NCBI GenBank assembly: GCA_003241685.1
Contig: QFPJ01000054.1
Coordinates: 1-14,202, forward strand
Length of the DNA stretch: 14,202 nt
Reading direction: 5' to 3'
Source of the DNA: Sphingopyxis macrogoltabida
GTDB lineage: Bacteria > Pseudomonadota > Alphaproteobacteria > Sphingomonadales > Sphingomonadaceae
This document shows positions 8,448-14,120 of the stretch, one piece after another. The first letter of the stretch is position 1. The number at the start of each line of letters is the position of its first letter. The notes under the pieces are model-generated. The model searched no databases. It had not been told where the DNA came from and was given only the letters and a program-made list of their open reading frames with translations. The position numbers were made by a program, and so were the translations under genes.

Positions 8448-9250
8448 CGATCAGAACCATCCTGGTGGATGATGAGAAATTGGCGACGCAGGGCCTGCAA
8501 CTCAGGCTCGAAGCGCATGGCGACGTCGAGGTTGTCGACACCGCCCAGAACGGCCGGGAGGCCATCCGCAAAATAAAGACGCACAAGCCCGATCTGGTGT
8601 TTCTCGACATCCAGATGCCGGGATTCGACGGCTTTTCGGTGATTCAGGGATTGATGGAGGTCGAACCGCCGCTGGTCGTCTTCGTCACCGCCTATTCGGA
8701 CCATGCGATTCGCGCGTTCGAGGCCCAGGCCGTCGACTATCTCGTCAAGCCGGTAGAGCCCGAACGGCTGGCCGATGCCCTCGATCGCGTGCGCCAGCGG
8801 CTCGCCGAAAAGCGCGGCGTGGCGGAGGTCGAACGGCTGAAAACCGTTCTGGCAGAGGTGGCGCCGGAAGCGGCCGAGGAATTCGACACCGACGCCGTCG
8901 CCGAGGCGCCGGCCGCCGACCGCTATGAAAAGATGATCAACATCAAGGATCGCGGCCAGATTTTCCGCGTCGACGTCGACAGCATCGAACGCATCGACGC
9001 CGCAGGCGATTATATGTGCATCTACACCGCCGACAACAGCCTGATCCTGCGCGAAACGATGAAGGATCTGGAAAAGCGGCTCGACCCGCGCAATTTCCAG
9101 CGTGTGCATCGCTCGACGATCGTCAATTTGAGCCAGGTCAAGCAGGTCAAGCCGCACACCAACGGCGAATGTTTCCTCGTGCTCGGATCGGGTGCGCAGG
9201 TGAAGGTCAGCCGCAGCTATCGCGACGTCGTTGCGCGCTTCGTGCACTAA
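8444..9250 (+). CDS. LytTR-family response regulator
   Basis: A 268-residue transcription factor, partner of the upstream kinase. The receiver domain (1-120) has the acidic pocket Asp9/Asp10, phosphoacceptor Asp55 in 'FLDIQMPG', Thr82 and Lys102. A charged, alanine-rich linker (about 125-160) joins a C-terminal LytTR DNA-binding domain (about 163-268) with the family features 'DYMCIY', 'KDLEKRLDPRNFQRVHRSTIVNL' and a basic C-terminal 'KVSRSYRDVV'. LytTR proteins bind short imperfect direct repeats; none could be assigned to this one by eye. The start codon overlaps the kinase stop by 4 bases. Targets are unknown; LytTR regulators elsewhere control cell envelope, competence or quorum functions. 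Confidence 0.94.
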   Translation: MTIRTILVDDEKLATQGLQLRLEAHGDVEVVDTAQNGREAIRKIKTHKPDLVFLDIQMPGFDGFSVIQGLMEVEPPLVVFVTAYSDHAIRAFEAQAVDYLVKPVEPERLADALDRVRQRLAEKRGVAEVERLKTVLAEVAPEAAEEFDTDAVAEAPAADRYEKMINIKDRGQIFRVDVDSIERIDAAGDYMCIYTADNSLILRETMKDLEKRLDPRNFQRVHRSTIVNLSQVKQVKPHTNGECFLVLGSGAQVKVSRSYRDVVARFVH

Positions 9251-9264
9251 CCCCGACACCCGAA

Positions 9265-9348
9265 TCGTCATTGCGAGGCGCGAAGCGACGCGGCAATCCA
9301 AAAGGGCGCAAACCGCTCTGGATCGCTTCGCTTCGCTCGCAATGACGA
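9265..9348. repeat. 84-bp palindromic intergenic repeat between convergent genes
   Basis: The outer arms TCGTCATTGCGAG (9265-9277) and CTCGCAATGACGA (9336-9348) are perfect 13-bp inverted repeats. Inside them, GCGAAGCGACGCGGCAATCCA on the left pairs imperfectly with the complement of TGGATCGCTTCGCTTCG on the right. The 'CATTGCGAG...GCAATCC' wording is that of a dispersed repeat family I recognise from many bacterial genomes. Transcribed from either strand it would form a long hairpin, and its position between the LytTR gene and ribA suits a bidirectional terminator or mRNA-stabilising element. No long T-run follows, so termination is inferred. Confidence 0.8.
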
Positions 9349-9369
9349 GGCGTTCTTGGGGTCGGGACC

Positions 9370-10431
9370 CTAAAGCTGGTGCCCCGTCCGGTCGCGCTTC
9401 GTCGCGAGATATTGCTCGTTATATTTGTTGGTTGGTAGCGCGAGGGGGATGCGTTCGACCACATCGACGCCCTGCTTCTCCAGCTTGGCGACCTTTTCCG
9501 GGTTGTTCGTCATCAGCCGGATGCGCGGGATGTTCAGCAGGGCGAGCATTCGGCCGGCGATGGCGAAATCGCGCGCCTCGACCGGAAAGCCCAGCCGCAG
9601 GTTCGCATCGACCGTGTCATAACCCTGATCCTGCAGCGCATAGGCGCGCAGCTTGTTGACGAGGCCGATGCCACGTCCCTCCTGCCGCAGATAGAGCAGC
9701 ACGCCCCACGGCGCATCGGCCATCGCATGAAGCGCGGCGTGAAGCTGCGGCCCGCAGTCGCATTTCAGGCTGCCGAGCACGTCGCCGGTCAGGCACTCGC
9801 TGTGTAGCCGCACGACCGGCGGATGGCCGTCGCGTTTCCCGACGATCAGTGCGACATGATCGGACGCTTCCTCGGGGCTGCGGAAAGCTACGATTTCGGC
9901 GGTCTCGCTCGCCGCGACAGGCAGGCGCGCGCGCGCCGCGATTTCCAGCCTCGCTGGGTCGAGCAGCGCCGCGACGTCGGCAATGGAGCACAGGGTTTCC
10001 GCGTCCCCCGCCGCTTCGCGCACGAAAAAGGCGGGCAGCAATCCCGCGTGACGCGCCATCGTCATCGCGGCCGATGCCGCCGCATCGCCGCCCGTGGCGA
10101 CGGTGCGGAAGGGACCTTTGAGCGGGTGGGCGAGATCGAGCGCGGGGTCGGCGATCGCGAGCGCGGCCGCCACCCCGGTCCCGGCATCCGACAGGCGCAC
10201 CGGCCCCGGCGCGGCGGCGGGGCGCTGGTTGGTCAGTTTCAGCGTCACCGCGCGCTCGCCCGACAGCAACAGGTCGGTGCCGGCGAAGCGCGCCAGTTCC
10301 GCGTCGCGCGCGCTTTCGACCGCAAGCAGGTCGAGCGCGCCGCCATCGCCTTCGATCCGGAACGGCCATCCCCGGCGCAGCGCGTCGATCGCGCGCGCCG
10401 CGCGCCGCGCCCCGCTGGCCGCCTCGTTCAA
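9370..10431 (-). CDS. ribA: GTP cyclohydrolase II with degenerate RibB-like N-terminal domain
   Basis: Converts GTP to 2,5-diamino-6-ribosylamino-4-pyrimidinone 5'-phosphate, the first step of riboflavin synthesis. The C-terminal half (about 160-353) matches RibA closely, with zinc ligands Cys213, Cys224 and Cys226 (spacing 11 and 2, as in E. coli), RQEGRGIGL, and 'RLMTNNPEKV'. The first ~150 residues look like a 3,4-dihydroxybutanone-4-phosphate synthase: 'AIDALRRGWPFRIEG', a 'HPLKGPFRTVATGGDAAASA' stretch and 'MARHAGLLPAFFVRE' follow RibB order. The acidic catalytic DDEDREREGD-type motif is reduced to a remnant, so this half is probably inactive. The open frame extends further upstream through xthA, but a TTG at 10431 with GGAG 8 bases before it (10440-10443) gives 353 residues and a 4-base TTGA overlap with xthA; this start is preferred. 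Confidence 0.9.
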   Translation of the reverse strand: MNEAASGARRAARAIDALRRGWPFRIEGDGGALDLLAVESARDAELARFAGTDLLLSGERAVTLKLTNQRPAAAPGPVRLSDAGTGVAAALAIADPALDLAHPLKGPFRTVATGGDAAASAAMTMARHAGLLPAFFVREAAGDAETLCSIADVAALLDPARLEIAARARLPVAASETAEIVAFRSPEEASDHVALIVGKRDGHPPVVRLHSECLTGDVLGSLKCDCGPQLHAALHAMADAPWGVLLYLRQEGRGIGLVNKLRAYALQDQGYDTVDANLRLGFPVEARDFAIAGRMLALLNIPRIRLMTNNPEKVAKLEKQGVDVVERIPLALPTNKYNEQYLATKRDRTGHQL

Positions 10432-11222
10432 AAGGCGAACTCCGTGATCAGCGGGATATGGTCGGATGGCCGTTCCCAGCTCCGCGCCGGCTGGACGATG
10501 CGGTGCGACACCGCCTTGGGCAGCAGGTCGGGCGTCACCCACATATGGTCCAGGCGCCGGCCGCGGTTCGATGCCGCCCAATCCTTGGCGCGGTAGCTCC
10601 ACCAGGTGTAAAGCGGCTCGGGCGCCGCGATGAAATGCCGCCCCAGATCGACCCAGTTCGATGCCGCCTGAAGGCGGGCGAGGGTTTCGACCTCGATCGG
10701 CGTGTGGCTGACGACGTCGAGCAACGCCTTGTGATTCCACACGTCGCTTTCCAGCGGTGCGACGTTGAAATCGCCGGTCAACACCGTCGGTGTGTCCGTC
10801 AATCCGGCCGCCCATTCGGTCATCCGGCCGAAAAAGTCGAGCTTTTGCCCGAATTTGGGATTGAGCAGGCGGTCCGGAATATCACCCCCGGCGGGGATAT
10901 AGACATTGTCGAGCCGGACGCCGGTCGGCAGCGTCACGCCGACGTGGCGCGCCTCGCCATTCGCCTGCCAGTCATATTTGCGGACATCGGTCAGCGGCAC
11001 CTTGCTGATCGTCGCGACGCCATGGTGCATCCGCTGTCCGTGGGTGACGATATGGACGTAGCCCAGCCGGTGAAACATCTCGGCGGGAAACAGGCCGCAT
11101 TCGACCTTCGTTTCCTGAAGGCACAGGACATCGGGCGCCTCTTCGCGCAGGAATTTCTCGACGATGCCGATGCGCGCGCGGACGCTGTTGATATTCCACG
11201 ATGCGATGCTGATACGAGTCAT
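10428..11222 (-). CDS. xthA: Exodeoxyribonuclease III
   Basis: A 264-residue AP endonuclease and 3'-5' exonuclease of the EEP fold, acting in base-excision repair. It has the full family set: Asn10 in 'SWNINSVRAR', metal-binding Glu37 in 'LQETKVE', a 'GDFNVAP' motif carrying the catalytic Asp and Asn, 'RRLDHMWV', and the closing 'SDHIPL' with the catalytic Asp-His pair. Length matches bacterial ExoIII. The ATG at 11222 gives the expected N-terminus. It is transcribed leftwards from a good promoter at 11295-11322 and overlaps ribA by 4 bases at its stop, so the two probably form an operon. A mobile element is integrated just upstream of its promoter. Confidence 0.95.
   Translation of the reverse strand: MTRISIASWNINSVRARIGIVEKFLREEAPDVLCLQETKVECGLFPAEMFHRLGYVHIVTHGQRMHHGVATISKVPLTDVRKYDWQANGEARHVGVTLPTGVRLDNVYIPAGGDIPDRLLNPKFGQKLDFFGRMTEWAAGLTDTPTVLTGDFNVAPLESDVWNHKALLDVVSHTPIEVETLARLQAASNWVDLGRHFIAAPEPLYTWWSYRAKDWAASNRGRRLDHMWVTPDLLPKAVSHRIVQPARSWERPSDHIPLITEFAF
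10440..10443 (-). promoter_or_regulatory. Shine-Dalgarno GGAG deciding the ribA TTG start
   Basis: GGAG on the minus strand lies inside the last codons of xthA, 8 bases before the TTG at 10431. No ATG or GTG in this frame lies closer to the point where RibB/RibA-like similarity begins. Confidence 0.6.
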
Positions 11223-11294
11223 GCGCCGGCTCTATCGGCGCGGCGGGCGGGGCGCAATTGCTTGTCGGTCTTTCGACGGACCCGGACGGCGGGA

Positions 11295-11322
11295 ATCATA
11301 AACCCCCGTCCCAGGGATGCAA
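11295..11322 (-). promoter_or_regulatory. Sigma-70 type promoter for xthA-ribA
   Basis: On the minus strand, TTGCAT (-35, 11317-11322) and TATGAT (-10, 11295-11300) are separated by 16 bases. The predicted transcript would start near 11288 and have a leader of about 65 bases before the xthA ATG. The promoter lies on the chromosomal side of the mobile element. Confidence 0.6.
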
Positions 11323-11345
11323 TTGAAGGTTTTTGACGTTCGCCA

Positions 11346-11406
11346 CCATTCGCCATGATCCGCATAAAGCCTATGGTTTAGTCACTTTCCATTCGCCATT
11401 GTCCGC
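11346..11406 (+). repeat. Two 18-bp direct repeats upstream of the integrase
   Basis: CCATTCGCCATGATCCGC (11346-11363) and CCATTCGCCATTGTCCGC (11389-11406) differ at two positions and are 43 bp apart. Their place between the chromosome boundary and the integrase fits integrase arm-type sites or operators. The second copy contains the -35 hexamer of the predicted integrase promoter. Confidence 0.65.
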
Positions 11407-11427
11407 CGATGTGCGCCGCGCTATATT
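11399..11427 (+). promoter_or_regulatory. Sigma-70 type promoter for the integrase
   Basis: TTGTCC (11399-11404) and TATATT (11422-11427) are separated by 17 bases, giving a transcript starting near 11434 and a leader of about 27 bases before the ATG at 11461. Confidence 0.5.
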
Positions 11428-11443
11428 TCACGTATATTTCACG
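11422..11443 (+). repeat. Perfect 11-bp tandem repeat at the integrase promoter
   Basis: TATATTTCACG occurs twice back to back (11422-11432, 11433-11443). The first copy includes the predicted -10 and the second covers the predicted transcription start, so a protein binding here would block integrase transcription. Confidence 0.7.
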
Positions 11444-11460
11444 GCTTCGGTTTGGACGGC

Positions 11461-12801
11461 ATGGCTAAGACATTATCAGAGGCGCCGCTTACGACGCGAT
11501 CGGCGCGCGCAAAGTTGCCCGAGGGTTTGCATTGGCGCGGCATAGATGCGGAGGTTCACCTTGGCTACCGAAAAGGCAAGCGCGGCGGCGTCTGGCTGGT
11601 CCGCTGGCGAGTTCCGCAAGGCTATCACCGCGACCGCCTTGGGGCCGCCGACGATGCCATATCCGAGGGCGCGCTTGATTATAGCGCAGCCGTGCGGGCG
11701 GCGCGAGAGAGGGTCGAGGCCGCGAGGCGCGAGGATCGCGCGAAAGCTGACGGCGTGGTGCAGACTGTGCGGACAGCGGCGGCAGCTTACATGTCGGCCC
11801 GCGACGCGAGGGAGAGTGCCCGCAAGGGGCGGTCGGTTCGATCGGGCGCGACGTATGCGATGGAAGGGCATGTTATAGGTCGCCCGGCCCGCGCCGCCCG
11901 CCGTGCGGTCGATCCCACGCCCCTTGCCGAAATAGCATTGCACGAACTATCGGAGGGCGACTTGCTCGCTTGGCGCAATGACCTGTCGCCAGACCTTAAG
12001 GGCGCATCGCGGCAGCGCGTCATCAACGATTTAAAGGCGGCGCTCAATGCCGCCTATTTCGAAAACCGACACAAACTGCCGCCCACGGTTCCGGGCATTA
12101 TCAAGGTGGCACTTAGTGCGGCGGCTGGCGGCGCGGCCGATGAAATCGACCACGTTGCCCGCGACAATCAAATCCTGTCGGATGCGACGATCGGCAAGAT
12201 TATATCGGCATCATCGGAAGTGGACACCGCGAGCGGCATGGGCGGCGATTTGTTTCGCTTGGTCGTTGTTCTGGCGGCGACGGGCGCGCGGCAATCCCAG
12301 GTTGCCCGGCTCACTGTTCGCGACGTGCAGGCCGAGCGGTTGCGGCTCATGATCCCGCCAAGCCGAAAGGGCAAGGGGCGCAAGGTTGAGGCCATCCCCG
12401 TGCCTATCGGCGCGGACGTGTTGGCCGCCTTGGCGCCAGCGATCGAGGGCCGCGCGCCCGGCGACGCCCTCTTGACGCGCCAGCGGCTTGCGCGATTGCC
12501 CGGCTCATTCAAATGGACCGAGCCGACAAGGGGTCCGTGGCAGGCGTCTGCCGAAATCGCGGCGCCCTGGGCGGCAATCCGCAAAATTGCAGGGTTGGCG
12601 GATGACGTTGTTCCTTATGCGATGCGGCATTCTAGCATAGTGCGCGGCATCCGGGCCGGGCTGCCGTTGCGACTGGTCGCGGCGCTTCACGATACGTCCG
12701 TTGAAATGATTGAGCGGCACTATGGCCGCTGGATCGCGGACGGGCTCGACGATTTGGCGGCGCGGGCCGTGGTCCCGCTGGTGCCGGCTGGGCATAAGTA
12801 G
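11461..12801 (+). CDS. Tyrosine recombinase (phage-type integrase)
   Basis: A 446-residue site-specific recombinase that would insert and excise the element. The N-terminal ~220 residues are the arm-binding and core-binding parts, with a 'SEGDLLAWRNDLS...RQRVINDLKAALNAAY' SAM-like segment. The catalytic domain carries Arg277 in 'ATGARQSQVARL', Lys308 in 'KGRKVEAIP', Arg389 in 'YAMRHSS', His410 in 'LHDTS' and the nucleophile Tyr421 in 'IERHYGRW'. The usual His of the HxxR box is Tyr386, a variation I associate with integrases of this subgroup. The ATG at 11461 has GGA 5 bases upstream; a TTG start at 11452 would add only 3 residues. It is the outermost gene of the element, next to the attachment site as usual. 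Confidence 0.93.
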   Translation: MAKTLSEAPLTTRSARAKLPEGLHWRGIDAEVHLGYRKGKRGGVWLVRWRVPQGYHRDRLGAADDAISEGALDYSAAVRAARERVEAARREDRAKADGVVQTVRTAAAAYMSARDARESARKGRSVRSGATYAMEGHVIGRPARAARRAVDPTPLAEIALHELSEGDLLAWRNDLSPDLKGASRQRVINDLKAALNAAYFENRHKLPPTVPGIIKVALSAAAGGAADEIDHVARDNQILSDATIGKIISASSEVDTASGMGGDLFRLVVVLAATGARQSQVARLTVRDVQAERLRLMIPPSRKGKGRKVEAIPVPIGADVLAALAPAIEGRAPGDALLTRQRLARLPGSFKWTEPTRGPWQASAEIAAPWAAIRKIAGLADDVVPYAMRHSSIVRGIRAGLPLRLVAALHDTSVEMIERHYGRWIADGLDDLAARAVVPLVPAGHK

Positions 12802-12872
12802 GCCGCCTATCCATTTCCTATCGGCGGGCGTCGGCGTAGTGTCACGGGCATTGACGAACAACGGAGATATCC

Positions 12873-13067
12873 ATGTCGAACGCCGCGCTTGTTGTTGCGA
12901 TCCCCGAGGCCTGCGAAGCCTTGAGCGTTGGCCGCACCACGATTTACGAACTGATCGGCGCCGGCCGCCTGAAGGCCGTGAAGATCGGTCGCGCGACGCG
13001 CATCACTATGGACAGCATCCGCGCGGTTGCGACGGACGGCGCGGACTTGAGCGCGGCCAATGACTGA
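12873..13067 (+). CDS. Excisionase-like helix-turn-helix protein
   Basis: A 64-residue protein consisting of little more than one MerR/AlpA-like HTH domain: 'IPEACEALSVGRTTIYELIGAGRLKAVKIGRATRI' (about 10-44), the HTH_17 layout with recognition helix and a short wing. Such proteins act as recombination directionality factors or as small transcription regulators in integrated elements. A good GGAG lies 6 bases upstream of the ATG. It follows the integrase by 71 bases and overlaps the next ORF by 8 bases. That it controls excision by the neighbouring integrase is inferred from position. Confidence 0.85.
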   Translation: MSNAALVVAIPEACEALSVGRTTIYELIGAGRLKAVKIGRATRITMDSIRAVATDGADLSAAND

Positions 13068-13260
13068 CAGGAATGTTGAAACCGACTGGCGGGAATTTGT
13101 CTGCGCCAACCTGGAAAGCCATGTCGTCGCGGGCCGGGCGATCGGCAACGGCGGAAAGGGCGCTTATTACACGCTGGCCAATGGGCGCGTCTTTCGCCTT
13201 TCCGCCGAGGATTGCCGGCTGGCCGGCCCGCCTGATTGGGGCTTGGATATCCCGTCATAG
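13060..13260 (+). CDS. Small protein of unknown function in the mobile element
   Basis: A 66-residue ORF that starts inside the last codons of the excisionase-like gene (8-base overlap), suggesting translational coupling. I do not recognise the family. It is mixed alpha/beta in character, with a glycine-rich turn 'GNGGKGAYYTLANGRVFRL' that reads like a beta-hairpin, two cysteines (15 and 52), and no signal peptide or membrane segment. No strong ribosome binding site precedes its ATG, which fits coupling. Frame, spacing and composition support a real gene, but no function is assigned. Confidence 0.6.
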   Translation: MTDRNVETDWREFVCANLESHVVAGRAIGNGGKGAYYTLANGRVFRLSAEDCRLAGPPDWGLDIPS

Positions 13261-13296
13261 CTTGCGAACAAATAAAGAACATGCCCATAAGCGGGT

Positions 13297-13725
13297 ATGA
13301 CGCTCAAAGACCTCGACGATGCCGGCAAAGACGTTCGCGCCTGGTGCTTTGATTGCGCGCGCGGCGACCGCATCGACGCCATAATCTGGAAACTGTTCGC
13401 CGATCGCGGCTGGCCCATGGGGCTGGCCGATGCGGCGCCGCGCTTCCGCTGCCGGCAATGCGGGTCCGCCGCCGCCGTCCATCTCTATCCCGCGACGCGC
13501 CCATATCTGCCACCGATGACCGCGACCGACATGGCCGCGCTGATATTCTTCGGCGCGCGCAAGGCCGCGAAGTCCAGCCGGCGCGACCCGATCATTGAAG
13601 CCGCATGGCGCACGCTGTCCGCGCCCGCCCGCCAGTCAGCGCAGCCCCGGCCGCCCCGGCCCGCACCCCCGCCCCTGCGCCTCGCATGGCCCCGGCCCGA
13701 CCGTCCCGACCCCGAAAGCGTTTAA
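13297..13725 (+). CDS. Zinc-ribbon-like protein with Pro/Arg-rich tail, unknown function
   Basis: A 142-residue protein not recognised by name. Two CXXC knuckles, Cys17/Cys20 and Cys52/Cys55, are 31 residues apart and could bind one zinc ion as a zinc ribbon. Between them is a helix-like segment, 'GDRIDAIIWKLFADRGWPMG'. A second helical segment (about 74-105) contains 'RKAAKSSRRDPIIEAAWRTL', and the last ~35 residues are almost only Pro, Arg and Ala, probably disordered and possibly nucleic-acid binding. The stop falls at the edge of the non-coding repeat region. A DNA- or RNA-associated role is inferred from the zinc ribbon and basic tail only. The start at 13297 has a weak GCGGG just before it. 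Confidence 0.6.
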   Translation: MTLKDLDDAGKDVRAWCFDCARGDRIDAIIWKLFADRGWPMGLADAAPRFRCRQCGSAAAVHLYPATRPYLPPMTATDMAALIFFGARKAAKSSRRDPIIEAAWRTLSAPARQSAQPRPPRPAPPPLRLAWPRPDRPDPESV

Positions 13726-13789
13726 ACGCCACGTTTCCACGCCAGCCGCCCACGGCCGACCGCCAGAGCGGAAAGCCGGACGGCGGCGA

Positions 13790-14036
13790 GGGTCGGGGCG
13801 ACCCTGCGGCCCTTGCGCCATAAATATATGATTTTCCGTCATTAAGTCGTGCGGCAGGGTCGCCAAGGGTCGGCAGGGGCGCGAACTTTCTATAATTACC
13901 CCGTTTTCCCCTTGGCCCTTTCAACTTCTAAAAGTCTTGTAACTAGTGACCCTAGGTGACCCTGTGACCCTTTGGGCGGTTTTCTGCGGGTTTCGGCAGG
14001 GTCACCCCCATTTCAGAGGCGACCCTAGGTGACCCT
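13790..14036. repeat. Array of at least eight GYGACCCT sites (iteron-like)
   Basis: Exact GYGACCCT cores lie at 13798-13805, 13946-13953, 13956-13963, 13964-13971, 14019-14026 and 14029-14036 on the plus strand, and 13856-13863 and 13998-14005 on the minus strand. Near matches reading GGGTCGG lie at 13790 and 13867. Several neighbours are 10 bp apart, which places them on one face of the helix. A 20-bp unit, GYGACCCTAGGTGACCCTGT, is present twice (13946-13965 and 14019-14038), with a single C/T difference. Confidence 0.85.
13891..13896 (+). promoter_or_regulatory. Perfect TATAAT -10 hexamer without a -35
   Basis: TATAAT at 13891-13896. The place of the -35, with a 17-base spacer, is 13868-13873, which is not TTGACA-like but lies inside the tandem GGGTCG sites at 13857 and 13867. 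An activator-dependent or repressor-controlled promoter driving the gene at 14121 through a ~215-base leader is possible. Confidence 0.35.
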
Positions 14037-14120
14037 GTTCCGCTGGGCATAAGTTCCCCCGTGCCCTTCGAATGGATCGCGCCGCCCGGTAAATAGGCAT
14101 GGTGACTTGAGGGGGACGCC

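Larger units (their letters stand above)
13726..14120. other. Non-coding region of the element: possible origin or control region
   Basis: No credible ORF lies here; overlapping frames are proline/arginine-rich shadows. The region holds the GYGACCCT array described separately, AT-rich stretches at about 13818-13846 and 13921-13945, and a perfect TATAAT. Iteron origins typically combine such repeats with an AT-rich melting region, but no DnaA box was found and no initiator gene is visible, so origin and operator remain alternatives. Confidence 0.5.

Noticed and set aside
7179..9301. Minus-strand frames of 340 and 298 codons opposite the two-component genes
   Set aside because: They are shadows of the kinase and LytTR genes, both of which have complete catalytic motifs.
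10432..10815. Upstream extension of the ribA frame to an ATG at 10815
   Set aside because: It would overlap xthA by nearly 390 bases with an arginine-rich, low-complexity translation; RibB/RibA similarity begins only after about 10431.
9823..11336. Plus-strand frames of 257 and 292 codons opposite ribA and xthA
   Set aside because: They are antisense to two conserved enzymes and have no recognisable domain.
11223..11460. tRNA or tmRNA gene as the integration target
   Set aside because: No cloverleaf-like or T-arm sequence could be found on either strand.
13790..14036. The repeats as a CRISPR array
   Set aside because: Units are only 8-20 bp, in both orientations, without regular unique spacers and without cas genes.
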